Assembly: GCF_946227985.1 (NCBI RefSeq)
Contig: NZ_CAMKGL010000013.1
Span: forward strand, 62,001 to 126,000
Length of the DNA stretch: 64,000 bases
Source of the DNA: Serratia quinivorans
GTDB lineage: Bacteria; Pseudomonadota; Gammaproteobacteria; Enterobacterales; Enterobacteriaceae
Direction of reading: 5' to 3'
In this document: positions 49,804-58,889 of the stretch, in pieces
How positions within the stretch are numbered: position 1 is the first letter of the stretch
Layout of the letters: each line of letters opens with the position of its first letter
The notes under the pieces: model-generated
What the model saw: only the letters and a program-made list of their open reading frames with translations
Databases searched by the model: none
What the model was told of the DNA's origin: nothing
Position numbers and translations under genes: made by a program

Positions 49804-51498
49804 TCAAGGGATCACCAATACCGGACTATCGTCAGGCAGCTTTTTCCCCCGATAGAGCAAACTTGCTTTAACGAGGTAACCTTTGGTTCGTTTAAAAGCA
49901 CCTGTGCGTTCTGATGTTTCATACAGGTGTGCAAAATAAAATCGTTTACCCTTAACCCGGCGATGTTTCTCCAGGCGTTCAAAGTCTTCCTGCAGGGCTT
50001 CTCGTTGAGAACCTTCCAGGCCAGCCTGTTTCAGGTACAAATAAAAAACTCCAGGTACGGTGATAAAAACAAAACCGGAAACAAGATGAACCCTTGCGCC
50101 GACGGAATTGGTGGGGATCTCATTAGAGTTGAGTCCATCAGCTAACCACCCCCAAAAAGCCTCTCCGGGAGTTGTAGCCCCATCGCCTTCAATACCCACT
50201 TTTTGTGATTGCGAGGGAACAGGGTCAATAGTTTGAGGGGAGCAAACTTCGGTTGTTGAAAATACCTCTTCGGGAGCGATATTATCGATATCGTCTGACT
50301 CCTGGTTTATTTCGGCAGCCTCAACTACCTGAGTCACCTCAGCAGTACATACAGGACTATCGGCAGGCATAAGGCCTTCATCTTCGTGAGGGGCGTCCCC
50401 GAACTCCTGTTCTGTCTGGTTCACCGGAGCAGACACCTCAACCGCCATTAATGACAACAGAGCCTGCATATCCTCCTCAACGCCGACCACCGCTTCAGAC
50501 GCCAGGACCATCTCAGCCAAAGGCTTATCGTTGACCGGTGCATCCAGAGCAGAGCTCAGTAATTCCGTCGTCGCTGTCTCTTCGGGCTGATTTAATGTCT
50601 CCGCCTGCAACGGCTCCTCAACGAGCGGTGTATTGGTGCTGCTGACTGCACTTTGCAAATCAACTGCGGGTACTGAAGAGGTGATATTTTCAGTAGGCGG
50701 CGCCACCGACGGTAAGGCTACGGTCAATGTGTCGGAGATAGATACCGGCGAAGACGATACGAACAAACCATCGCCCCGCGCCAGCTTGGCCGCGTCCAGG
50801 ATAATGTCGTCTATCGCAGATAATGCGCTGGGTTGTCGGGAAGCGATCGCCATCAACGAATGTGTAGCCGCCGGCAATGTTGATAGCCAATCGATGACCT
50901 CTGCAGGCAACAGCCGTGCCGCAATCATTGCACTTTGACTTGATGCCAATGCAGGGGCTGACGGAGTCACCCTGAGGCGAAAACGGTAGGGTTCGCTCGG
51001 CACCGTCAGACCAGGTAACCAGGCACGGCCACTTTGGAACTCACCCTGCAGCTGGCTTAACAATGGCAGGTAATGCCAAAGCGCAGCGTAAAACACCACG
51101 ACATTCCACTGCACATTCTGGGCTGATTGCTCTTCTGGCGGCGCGCCTGGTGGCAGCATGTGCCCTTTGGCCAGACGCACCGCATAGGTCGTCGTCTGCA
51201 GGGTAACATCAACTAACCCCCCTTCCCTGGCATACTCACCCTGCGGCGCTGCCGGCAACACCTGCATCAGCGTGACCAGCTTGTGAAGTGGTTGCAGGTA
51301 AAACTGCTCGTACAAATCCTTTGGCAGTGCACTGTTCTCCCACAGCTGCTGCAGGCACTGTTTACGGGCTGGTATGTCCAGCAGCTGCGTGGCGGACTGC
51401 GGCATAAAATACCCCGCCGGCCCCGCAGGTGATGAGGCTTTGCTCCTGGTCGGCATTTCTGGAGTGCCGACCAGCAGCGCCTTGATGGCCTTCAGCAT
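49804..51498 (-). CDS. TraI_2/DUF1528 (MobH-type) relaxase-like protein
   Basis: The N-terminal region (about residues 80-145: GGLVDVTLQTTTYAVRLAKGHMLP, then VVFYAALWHYLP without a break) matches the TraI_2 domain of MobH relaxases. A Ser/Glu/Thr-rich low-complexity middle follows (about 230-430). The C-terminal winged-helix DUF1528 domain (EAFWGWLADGL to LLYRGKKLPDDSP) is well preserved. In MobH relaxases I expect a conserved His after GGLL and an HD pair in ALLHDLG; here these read GGLVDV and ALWHYL. Metal ligands may therefore be missing. The start overlaps the helicase stop (ATGCTGA). Confidence 0.82.
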   Translation of the reverse strand: MLKAIKALLVGTPEMPTRSKASSPAGPAGYFMPQSATQLLDIPARKQCLQQLWENSALPKDLYEQFYLQPLHKLVTLMQVLPAAPQGEYAREGGLVDVTLQTTTYAVRLAKGHMLPPGAPPEEQSAQNVQWNVVVFYAALWHYLPLLSQLQGEFQSGRAWLPGLTVPSEPYRFRLRVTPSAPALASSQSAMIAARLLPAEVIDWLSTLPAATHSLMAIASRQPSALSAIDDIILDAAKLARGDGLFVSSSPVSISDTLTVALPSVAPPTENITSSVPAVDLQSAVSSTNTPLVEEPLQAETLNQPEETATTELLSSALDAPVNDKPLAEMVLASEAVVGVEEDMQALLSLMAVEVSAPVNQTEQEFGDAPHEDEGLMPADSPVCTAEVTQVVEAAEINQESDDIDNIAPEEVFSTTEVCSPQTIDPVPSQSQKVGIEGDGATTPGEAFWGWLADGLNSNEIPTNSVGARVHLVSGFVFITVPGVFYLYLKQAGLEGSQREALQEDFERLEKHRRVKGKRFYFAHLYETSERTGAFKRTKGYLVKASLLYRGKKLPDDSPVLVIP

Positions 51499-52946
51499 GC
51501 TGCCGTGCCCCCTTCTCTGTCATCCACGACTTCATCGTCGAGAAGCGTCTGCAGCAACGCGTTCGTGACCAGGGTTTTCCGCGCGCGGGTGACAGCCACG
51601 TACAGCAAATTGGTCTCATCGGTGCGTTCATCCTCGGGTAACAGCGGATCGGTGATATCGATAAAGTCTTCATTCAGGACAACCACCGGCCACTCCAGAC
51701 CTTTACTGCGGTGTGCTGTAGAGACAGTAACCTGAGCCTTGGCCTCGTCAGTGACCGCATGCTCACGCATCACCTGCAGCTTCTGCGGCAACGGGAAATA
51801 CTGCTCAAGAAGCCGTAGTCCCTGGTTCATCTCCGGGTCTTTGCTGGCTTTGGCTACCGACTCGTATTCCTCAAAATCACGGTAGGCTCGCGACAAAGTC
51901 GGCGAACGCATACGTTCAGGCATATCTGCAGAAAACCAGTACAGGTCCTCCAGTTCCTCGGTCTTGTAGCCGGTAATGTCACCGATCCAGAACACCTTTT
52001 TGCCGGCCAGGCTGGCGTCAAGTGCTGTGCCAATCACCCCGGCAACGGTACGGCTTAACACCGTCACATGCTGGTCCTGCGCTTCCGCCGTGAGAGAGGT
52101 CAACACTCTGTCCTCTCCACCATCACCAATAACAGGCAGGGTTTCGCCCTGGCGGGCCAGCAGCATGTTGGCCACTCTGGCCACCGCAGGTCCAAACCGG
52201 AAGCTGTGGGTCAGGTTCAACCGTTCCGCATCAACCAGGGCCGGTGCATCAAGTGCATTCTCGGCGCCACGGAACCGATAAATTTGCTGATGACGGTCAC
52301 CGACCAACACCACGCTACAGCGCTGCGACAGCACCAGGCTCTGTGTGACCGGATTTGCATCCTGAGCCTCATCAAACAGCAGCGTCTGCCAGCGCTTCGA
52401 GAGGTCTGGTTGAGAGATTTGGTACAGCTTGAGATAGACATCGTGCGTGACAGGAAACGTGCCGTCCTGGCGCACAGATTCGCGCCAGAGCTGTTTCGCT
52501 GCGGTCAGGATTTTCTCTGCAGAGAGTCCGCTGCGAGCCTCTTCATCAGGCAGATGTTGCCCCCCAAATTCGTTGTCGGCACTGCACAGAAAGGCACTGA
52601 AGGTGGTGATCGCCGTTCTGGCCAGAGGCCAGTGACGGGTATTGAGTTGACGTGCGACGTCAGTGATCCGCAGATTCCCCGTTAACCGCTTCTCGTAATG
52701 CCGGCCGAAATTTGGCCAGGCCAACTGATGTGAGGTCATGCACACAACATTAAACGGGAATTTCTGAACCGCTTCATCCCTGACGGCACGGCTATAGGCG
52801 AGATAAAGCATCTTGATGTCAGGATTGGCCAGAGCAAAGCGCACCAGGGTTGATGTTTTGCCCGTACCGGAAAAAGCCCTGACCACCAGTTTGGTTCCAG
52901 ACCAACCGATGATGGCGGCCTGTTCAGGTGTATCACAATAAGACAT
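51492..52946 (-). CDS. UvrD/Rep-like superfamily I DNA helicase
   Basis: Walker A is in VRAFSGTGKTSTLVRFA at residues 22-38, Walker B in LLFDEAQDANPVTQ near 190, motif III-like GDRHQQIYRFRGAENAL near 218. The C-terminal UvrD_C_2 region carries VSTAHRSKGLEWPVVVLNEDF near 405 and NLLYVAVTRARKTL near 450. The 484 residues are compact for UvrD. It sits in the ICE backbone, coupled to the TraI_2 gene by a 7-base overlap, so a role in transfer or replication of the element is likely. Confidence 0.9.
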   Translation of the reverse strand: MSYCDTPEQAAIIGWSGTKLVVRAFSGTGKTSTLVRFALANPDIKMLYLAYSRAVRDEAVQKFPFNVVCMTSHQLAWPNFGRHYEKRLTGNLRITDVARQLNTRHWPLARTAITTFSAFLCSADNEFGGQHLPDEEARSGLSAEKILTAAKQLWRESVRQDGTFPVTHDVYLKLYQISQPDLSKRWQTLLFDEAQDANPVTQSLVLSQRCSVVLVGDRHQQIYRFRGAENALDAPALVDAERLNLTHSFRFGPAVARVANMLLARQGETLPVIGDGGEDRVLTSLTAEAQDQHVTVLSRTVAGVIGTALDASLAGKKVFWIGDITGYKTEELEDLYWFSADMPERMRSPTLSRAYRDFEEYESVAKASKDPEMNQGLRLLEQYFPLPQKLQVMREHAVTDEAKAQVTVSTAHRSKGLEWPVVVLNEDFIDITDPLLPEDERTDETNLLYVAVTRARKTLVTNALLQTLLDDEVVDDREGGTAAC

Positions 52947-53012
52947 CAGCAGAACTCCGTAAATCTTGACCGACGCTTATGCTGCGCAGGTCAATACGGC
53001 AATCACCACAGA

Positions 53013-53039
53013 AAAACCTTTTCCGAGTTGAAAAGGTTT
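53013..53039 (-). terminator. Terminator after the 78-aa ORF
   Basis: GAAACCTTTTC-type stem: AAACCTTTTC and GAAAAGGTTT pair around a six-base loop, followed on the minus strand by TTTTTC-rich sequence. It lies eight bases after the stop at 53047 and supports that ORF being expressed. Confidence 0.6.
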
Positions 53040-53046
53040 CCTGTGA

Positions 53047-53283
53047 TTAGCCGCTTTTAGGTTGATCGTAAGTCATCAACCCCGCATTGCTGGAGTCTGT
53101 CAAAGAAATATAATAGGCAATATCAATATGTTCAGAGTTGATGCCAAAGCTAAATATTTTAATTTTTATCAGGTTTCCCTGGTGCCAAATACTACAAAGT
53201 TCAGGTGATTTTATTACGGGGTGTTTTGGCAATTCACAAAATTCGTTCACGTGTGAAAACCCACCCTCACTGTTATTGCGCAT
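53047..53283 (-). CDS. Hypothetical ICE protein, 78 aa
   Basis: I do not recognise this protein. It is more AT-rich than its neighbours, hydrophilic at the N-terminus (MRNNSEGGFSHVNEFCELP) with an alternating hydrophobic stretch (IKIKIFSFGI) and no membrane segment. A terminator follows. The start is weak: only GAAG precedes the ATG. Confidence 0.4.
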   Translation of the reverse strand: MRNNSEGGFSHVNEFCELPKHPVIKSPELCSIWHQGNLIKIKIFSFGINSEHIDIAYYISLTDSSNAGLMTYDQPKSG

Positions 53284-53302
53284 CCATCTTCAATATACGG
53301 AG

Positions 53303-53497
53303 TCACCTCCAACGTTGAGTTAGCGCTTTCTCTAGTGTTGTGCGCTGTAGCATCACCTGAGCGTTATGCTCATTCCGCAAGGAGCTAATCATAACGCTCA
53401 GAAGCTTCAGTTCGGCATCGCGGCCTCCACACTCAGGGGCATAGGTAACAGCCCCATATACAGGGCGGTTTTGGTCAGTTCTCTGAATTATACTGCT
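53303..53497 (-). CDS. Start-less open frame, possible small ICE protein
   Basis: The frame has no ATG, GTG or TTG before the middle yet reads like protein: RPVYGAVTYAPECGGRDAEL, then a charged helix ending LQRTTLEKALTQRWR. It overlaps the methylase stop by 23 bases, the usual spacing for coupled genes. It could use a non-standard start (ATA or ATT), be reached by frameshift from the methylase gene, or be a decayed gene. The only internal ATG (VMISSL) would leave about 29 residues. Confidence 0.35.
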   Translation of the reverse strand, partial: SSIIQRTDQNRPVYGAVTYAPECGGRDAELKLLSVMISSLRNEHNAQVMLQRTTLEKALTQRWR

Positions 53498-54105
53498 TTA
53501 TTCTAAGTGGCCATTTTCCCAACCAATGCATCGGTGTATACATCACCAATCGACGTTCATTTGCCAATACATTCCCAAGTACAATTTCACCGGGTATGCC
53601 AAGTGATGATAGCTGGATATATGCCATCGACACAGCCACTGTATCGATGTCAACGCAGGAAACCCACATATGCTCTGAAGGTTCATCCCCCAACGCCTGC
53701 ATCTCCACTGCAGCTGCAGTGGAGATGCCGCCGGCACCACAGCCAGGTTCACTGATGGTGACAAACGGCTGAGTTAGCAATTTTTGTTCCAGCCCGGTGA
53801 ACTGCAGCTTGGCTATCATAGATGCCACGCTCCAGGGCGTGAAAAACTGCCCACGGTGTTTATCCCCGAGCTCGAGCTGCATGAACGTCATCCCCAGAAA
53901 ATCACATGCCTGAGCATTCAGCGCAATTCGTACTAGGCCAAGTAAGTGCGCCAGGCGCTCGGCGTCTTCACGTTCATACCCTTTGATGATGTTCAGATAC
54001 TGTTTCTCCAGTCCTTCGTCTGGACAGAAGCGATTATGCATCGCTATTGCGCCACACTGAACAAAGTCGGAGAAGACCTTATAGGGGTCAGTTTGGATAT
54101 CGAAA
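53475..54105 (-). pseudogene. Small N-6 DNA methylase gene, 5' end displaced by an insertion
   Basis: The product carries GQFFTPWSVASMIAKL and the SAM-binding SEPGCGAGGI, typical of N-6 DNA methylase (type I HsdM-like) proteins; the short form ends in YTPMHWLGKWPLR and lacks an NPPF motif. The frame is open from the edge of the 27-bp inverted repeat with no start until an internal ATG at 54041. The missing beginning (ATG plus 17 bases) lies at 59817-59836; joined, it gives a 216-residue protein starting MLTFTEAFDIQTDPYKVF. Translation from 54041 (188 aa) remains possible. Confidence 0.8.
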
Positions 54106-54132
54106 ATTATTGTACGTTAAGGTTGTTTTTTG
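54106..54132 (+). repeat. Left terminal inverted repeat of the island
   Basis: Begins ATTATTGTACGTTAAGG and ends TTGTTTTTTG; complement of 59790-59816 except for one base (T for C at position 19). Confidence 0.9.
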
Positions 54133-54167
54133 ACCTTTCCACTTTAACTGGCCTTAGCCGACGAAAC

Positions 54168-54527
54168 TTACCGGAAGCCGGTATCCATCGTCCCGAAGAC
54201 AAAATTACCGGCACGGTCACATCGTCCATCACCTATACGGGTGCCGATGTCTCCCGGTGAAGCGGCCACTGGGGTAATTAAAGCGCTGTTGAGATCATAG
54301 AAAGCCAGCCTTGGCGCGAATCCCATCAGCAGAATATGACTTTGTTCAATCAGTGCAAAGGAGCCAAGGCGTTCAGGCAGCGACCAGCGCATCACAGCAT
54401 CATTGCCTTCTTCTATGACGAGCAGTTCACTGGCTTCAATGTCAGTCCAGTAGAGCCTGCGGGTTCTTTCACACCACATAGGACACTCTCCAAGCGTATT
54501 CCTGACCTCAGCTGCAATTGAAAACAT
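54168..54527 (-). pseudogene. Truncated SMP-30/gluconolactonase-family gene
   Basis: The 119 residues match the N-terminal part of SMP-30 lactonases: NTLGECPMWCERTRRLYWTDI with the metal-binding Glu, then GDGRCDRAGNFVFGTMD. Full proteins have about 290 residues. The frame stops at FR only 36 bp from the left repeat, so the 3' 60 percent was lost when the island boundary formed. It is downstream of the amidohydrolase and DMT genes, on the same strand. Confidence 0.8.
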
Positions 54528-54583
54528 GATAATCCTCCGGATGAAAAGGTCGTACTGCGCGATGGTAAAAGTGGATAACGCAG

Positions 54584-55066
54584 TTACTGCAGAAAACGTG
54601 CAGAGAGCCGATCGCCGAAAAGCATGACGGCAAGTCCGATCAGCATGACAACCATTCCCCCCAGCCTGAGTAACGAAACCGGACGCCGCACAGCCCCCAG
54701 CAACCCATAGTGGTCAATCATCTGCGAGGAAAGTAACTGTCCGACAATCGCCAGCCCGATCAGAGCTGAAAACCCGATTTTCGGCGCAAGCACGACATAG
54801 CTGAACAGGGCACATGCGCCTATCATTCCGCCCGCCAGACTCCAGAGGGGTTGCGACGGGATCGCTGCTAGCGATGTCATCACCCCTCCCCTCAGCAGCG
54901 CGTAAACCCCCAGACTGAACGCCCCCGCCGTAAAGGAAAACAGCGCCGCAGTGACCGGGTCGCCGCCCAGTCCCTTTGCCAGCTGGCTGTTCAGGGTCGT
55001 CTGCAAGGTGATCCCCAGGCCTGCGGCAAAAGCGATTACGTAATAGATCATGCCCATGCTTTTCAT
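54584..55066 (-). CDS. Small DMT-family transporter (YdcZ/DUF606)
   Basis: A five-segment inner-membrane protein: hydrophobic stretches at about residues 6-24, 38-55, 72-92, 96-115 and 132-152. GLGITLQTTLNSQLAKGLGGDPVTA without a break is the DUF606 signature. The first gene on this strand ends five bases upstream, so it is co-transcribed with the amidohydrolase and may move its substrate or product. An ATG three codons later has better AGGA spacing. Confidence 0.85.
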   Translation of the reverse strand: MKSMGMIYYVIAFAAGLGITLQTTLNSQLAKGLGGDPVTAALFSFTAGAFSLGVYALLRGGVMTSLAAIPSQPLWSLAGGMIGACALFSYVVLAPKIGFSALIGLAIVGQLLSSQMIDHYGLLGAVRRPVSLLRLGGMVVMLIGLAVMLFGDRLSARFLQ

Positions 55067-55071
55067 CCTGG

Positions 55072-56469
55072 TCAGTCGGCCTGCACCAGCGGCAGGAAGG
55101 TGTCAGCAAAAATGTCAGGCTGGTAGCCAGAGGCTGCAAAAAGGTGCTCACGCGACTCATCAATCGCCGCACGCAGTCGCGCGCTATCTACGCCCAGCAC
55201 CTTACCGTTCTGTTTAACGATGCGTCCGCCGATCATGACGGTGTCGATGTTGCTGCGCTCGGCGGCATGAACCACCGTGCCAAAGGCATTGCCAGACGGG
55301 TAAAGATTGAGATCACTGGAGCTAATCAGCACCAGGTCGGCTTGTTTGCCTGGCGTCAGGCTGCCCACTTTGTCCTGCAGCCCTGCACAGGCAGCGCCAT
55401 CAAGAGTCGCGGCCTTAAGGAGTTGCGCCGCCGGAAGCGTTTTCAGCGCATGTTCTGAATCGCAGCACTTCTGCTGATGCATGCCCATCACGCGCTGCAG
55501 GTAAAAGGCGACACGCATCTCCATAAACATATCGGTGCTGTACGACGTTTCATTGTCTACGCTCAGGCCAGGATTGATGCCATGACGCTGCGCGGCCTCT
55601 ATGGCGAACATTCCGCTTTCGATGCCATAGTGCGAATCTGAGCGCGGGCAGACGTTCACCCGGACACCGGCCTCCCGCAGAATTTTCCATCCCTCGTCAG
55701 GCAGCGCCGTGCAGTGATTAAAAATATTGTCCGGACCCAGCAGCCCCTGCTGATGCAGTGATTTAAGTTCAGCTCCCATCTCCGCACCAAAGAACTCAGT
55801 GACAATCGACAGTCCCAATCTGCGGGCCTCGGCCCACAACTCCGGCTCCAGTTGCGCCATGACGGCGAGAGAGACCAGGCTTTCAGGGTTGTCGGTGAAA
55901 TACTTGTCCTGCAGACGCTGCCAGTTTCCCGGCCAGTGCGCTTTATCCCATTCGCCAGCTACCGGTGCGCCGGAAGCATGAATGGCACGAATGCCGGTAT
56001 CAAGCAGGGCCTCGACGGCGGCATCGGAATGCGCTGCGGTTCGGCTGTTGTGCGAGTTATCGATCATCGTGGTGATGCCCGAGTCAATAGCGCCAAGCGC
56101 CGTCAGCAGGTTGCCAATATAGATATCGGCAGGACGGTAATATTTAGCGAACGAGAAGTGTGTGGCATTGCTGTAGTCGTCCAGGCAGGTAGCGTTTGGG
56201 TTAATGCGGCGCAGCTGTCCTTCCCATGCGTGACGATGAGAATCGACCATTCCCGGCATGGCGATCATGTTAGTGGCATCAATGACATGCGCACCCGGTA
56301 CATCAAGGTTCTGGCCCACGGCGGTAATCGTTGAGCCGTTGATGAGAATATCGCCACGCTCAATGTTACCGACGTTCTCGTCCATGCTCAGTATCGTCGC
56401 GCCACGAATCAACGTAGCTTGTGAAGTGACATTCTGATTATTAACAATATTTCTGATGTAGTCGGTCAT
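55072..56469 (-). CDS. Amidohydrolase, 8-oxoguanine deaminase/chlorohydrolase-like
   Basis: A metal-dependent deaminase/hydrolase of the TrzA/AtzA and 8-oxoguanine deaminase group. The N-terminal strand domain ends with MPGMVDSHRHAWEG, whose His-x-His binds metal. FNHCTALPDEG and the metal-binding Asp region GLSVDNETSYSTD follow near residues 230-310. The length of 465 fits the family. The start MTDYIRNIVNN follows an AGGT; the longer frame enters the divergent promoter. Substrate is unknown. Divergent from lysR by 130 bp. Confidence 0.88.
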   Translation of the reverse strand: MTDYIRNIVNNQNVTSQATLIRGATILSMDENVGNIERGDILINGSTITAVGQNLDVPGAHVIDATNMIAMPGMVDSHRHAWEGQLRRINPNATCLDDYSNATHFSFAKYYRPADIYIGNLLTALGAIDSGITTMIDNSHNSRTAAHSDAAVEALLDTGIRAIHASGAPVAGEWDKAHWPGNWQRLQDKYFTDNPESLVSLAVMAQLEPELWAEARRLGLSIVTEFFGAEMGAELKSLHQQGLLGPDNIFNHCTALPDEGWKILREAGVRVNVCPRSDSHYGIESGMFAIEAAQRHGINPGLSVDNETSYSTDMFMEMRVAFYLQRVMGMHQQKCCDSEHALKTLPAAQLLKAATLDGAACAGLQDKVGSLTPGKQADLVLISSSDLNLYPSGNAFGTVVHAAERSNIDTVMIGGRIVKQNGKVLGVDSARLRAAIDESREHLFAASGYQPDIFADTFLPLVQAD

Positions 56470-56599
56470 TAAACCTGCCTCTTTCCTGATTAATGGGGAA
56501 ACGATACGCCACGTCATTAGCCTGAAAAAGGTGCTTAAAACGTTTTCATAATTCATAATTCTCGAACAATCAGACTCACTTTTACCCAGGAGCAGGACG

Positions 56600-57517
56600 A
56601 TGGATCGGATTCAGGCTATGCAGGTTTTCACGCGGGTTGCTGAAGCCGGGAGTTTTGTACGTGCGGCAGAAACACTGTCACTGCCTTCTTCCACCGTCAC
56701 CAGCACGATTAAAAACCTGGAGAAATACCTGCAGGTGCGTCTGCTGAACCGCACGACAAGGCGGGTCAGCCTTACTCCTGAAGGCCTGCAGTATCTGGCG
56801 CAATGCCGGGAGATCCTGTCACTAATTGAACATAGTGAATCCAGCCTGACTGATTCCATCAGACGCCCTCAGGGGCGGCTGCGGGTTGATATGCCTGGTG
56901 GGATCGCCCATTTCATCGTCATGCCCAATCTGAAAGACTTTTACCGGCTTTATCCGGATATTTACCTGATGATTGGCGTCAGCGACCGGCAGGTCGATCT
57001 TGTTCAGGAAGGAGTGGATTGCGTCATCCGAACCGGGGAATTAACTGACTCCACACTGGTTGCCCGTCCGCTTGGCCGGTTTCGCTGGGTAACCTGCGCC
57101 TCTCCGGACTATCTCAGGGAGTACGGTGTCCCTGAGACGCCGGAAGCGTTGTCACAGCATCGGGCGATTCATTACTTTTCCGGTTCGGTAAGGCGCACTA
57201 ATGAACTGCGTTTCACACGAGGCACTGAGCCCTTCTCTGTTCAGGTTGAGGGGGATGCAGCCGTTAATGAAACGGGACTCTACATCAGACTGTGTCTTGA
57301 AGGTTTTGGGCTGGCACAGCTTGCTGAGAATGTGATTTCGGAGAATCTGCAACAAGGCAAACTGGTCGAGGTTCTGGCGGACTGGCAGCCACCCTCCGTG
57401 CCGGTGACGATGCTCTATCCGCATCAGCGTTTTCTCTCTCCCGCCGTGCGTGCTTTTGCTGACTGGGTCGCTGGACTTTTCAACGAAGGAGCAGGTGAGA
57501 AACGGTCTTCCCGGTAA
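56600..57517 (+). CDS. LysR-family transcriptional regulator
   Basis: The N-terminal winged helix-turn-helix (MDRIQAMQVFTRVAEAGSFVRAAE without gaps, residues 1-60) is joined to a PBP2 effector-binding domain (about 90-295) of the CrgA/DsdC-like group. It is divergent from the amidohydrolase gene and so probably controls it. The 305 residues are typical. Confidence 0.92.
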   Translation: MDRIQAMQVFTRVAEAGSFVRAAETLSLPSSTVTSTIKNLEKYLQVRLLNRTTRRVSLTPEGLQYLAQCREILSLIEHSESSLTDSIRRPQGRLRVDMPGGIAHFIVMPNLKDFYRLYPDIYLMIGVSDRQVDLVQEGVDCVIRTGELTDSTLVARPLGRFRWVTCASPDYLREYGVPETPEALSQHRAIHYFSGSVRRTNELRFTRGTEPFSVQVEGDAAVNETGLYIRLCLEGFGLAQLAENVISENLQQGKLVEVLADWQPPSVPVTMLYPHQRFLSPAVRAFADWVAGLFNEGAGEKRSSR

Positions 57518-57611
57518 AAGACGGCTCCGGTAACAGGAAAACGCTTCAGAACGACAATTAATAGCATCCTCAGCAGAGGAACCGATCGTTTCCCCTGCTG
57601 TGTCAGCTAAT

Positions 57612-58802
57612 TCAACCCAGCTGCTGTACAGGCTCCAGGTGAGCGTTTCGTCCGGCAGCCATTCCAGTGCAGGCACCTGCGACTGCGATTGCTGCGGTCA
57701 TCAGTAATGGCACCGTCCAGCCTCCGGACAACTCCTGTACTTTGCCCAGCAACAGCGGACCCATCGCAGCCATCAGATAACCGACACTCTGAGCCATGCC
57801 TGACAACGCGGCAGCATCACCGGCGTTTTTAGTACGCAGCCCAATGAAGGTCAGACCCAGCATCATGCTGGCACCTGAGCCGAAGCCGAGAAGCGCAGCC
57901 CAAAGCATCGCCAGATTCGGCAAATACAGGATGCCGATAAATGACACCGCGGTTAACAGGCTGACGCCAGCAGTAGCTAATTTCTGATCGTTAAGACGAC
58001 GCAGCGTGGCTGCCAGAATCAGGCCGGGAATGGCGGTGGTAAGCTGAAGGATGCCATGTACCTCACCAGCCTGAGCTGAGGAGAGTCCACTGTCCGTAAG
58101 AATGGCTGGCAGCCAGCCGACAGCAACATAAAACGGCATCGCATTCAGGCCCATAAACAAGGTGACCTGCCATGCCAGAGGCGAGCGCCAGACCGCGACG
58201 GTCGCCGCTTTTTTCTCACCCGCTGCTGGCAGCTGATGCTTCTTTTTTAACTGAGGCAACCATAAAAGCAACGCAAGTAGCGGTGCTATAACCAGCATGG
58301 CTAACGCGATGTTCCAGCCCCAGCTCTGCGTCAGAGGAATGACAATGGCAGAGCCAATTGCGCCAGCGGCGCCCATGGTGATGGAATATGCTCCTGTTAC
58401 GGAAGCTACGTTGCCAGAAAAGTCACGCTTTATAAGGCTAGGTAGCAGGACATTGCCCAGGGCAATCCCGATACCTATCAATATGGTTCCGCCATAAAGC
58501 GCCCAGACACTGCCTGTGGAGCGAAGCAGGATACCCGCTGAAATCACGACCAGGGCACCCAAAAGGGTGCGCTCCAGACCGTACTTCCGGGAAATCGATG
58601 CACTCAGGGGAGAAAATGCGGCAAAGGCCAGTAAAGGCAGTGAGTTAAGCAACCCAACGGCAGTGATACTTAGTCCAAAATAATGGCGAACGGACTCTAA
58701 AACGGGTGCGATAGCGGTAAATGGAACACGCAGGTTAATGGCAATAAAAAGGATGCCGATCACAAGTATAATTGGAGACCACTTGTTCGTAGTGTGGGAC
58801 AT
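57612..58802 (-). CDS. nimT: MFS exporter, CynX/NimT family
   Basis: Twelve hydrophobic segments and the family features NLRVPFTAIAPVLESVRHYFG (residues about 24-44), GIGIALGNVLLPSLIKRDF near 115 and LLGKVQELSGGW near the end. It resembles E. coli YeaN/NimT, a 2-nitroimidazole exporter. The start MSHTTNKWSP is chosen because it gives 396 residues like the family. The divergent NimR-like regulator 87 bp away strengthens the assignment. Confidence 0.82.
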   Translation of the reverse strand: MSHTTNKWSPIILVIGILFIAINLRVPFTAIAPVLESVRHYFGLSITAVGLLNSLPLLAFAAFSPLSASISRKYGLERTLLGALVVISAGILLRSTGSVWALYGGTILIGIGIALGNVLLPSLIKRDFSGNVASVTGAYSITMGAAGAIGSAIVIPLTQSWGWNIALAMLVIAPLLALLLWLPQLKKKHQLPAAGEKKAATVAVWRSPLAWQVTLFMGLNAMPFYVAVGWLPAILTDSGLSSAQAGEVHGILQLTTAIPGLILAATLRRLNDQKLATAGVSLLTAVSFIGILYLPNLAMLWAALLGFGSGASMMLGLTFIGLRTKNAGDAAALSGMAQSVGYLMAAMGPLLLGKVQELSGGWTVPLLMTAAIAVAGACTGMAAGRNAHLEPVQQLG

Positions 58803-58889
58803 AAATTTTGCTTTCTCTGGTAAAAAGAAAGACTTTAAAGGACGCATGAGTTACAGAATATAGATAATCTGACAACATATAACTAAATC

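Noticed and set aside
53543..53764. Frames around the repeated CTGCAGCTGCAG segment in the methylase gene
   Set aside because: The repeat is simple Ala codons within the methylase; no separate gene.
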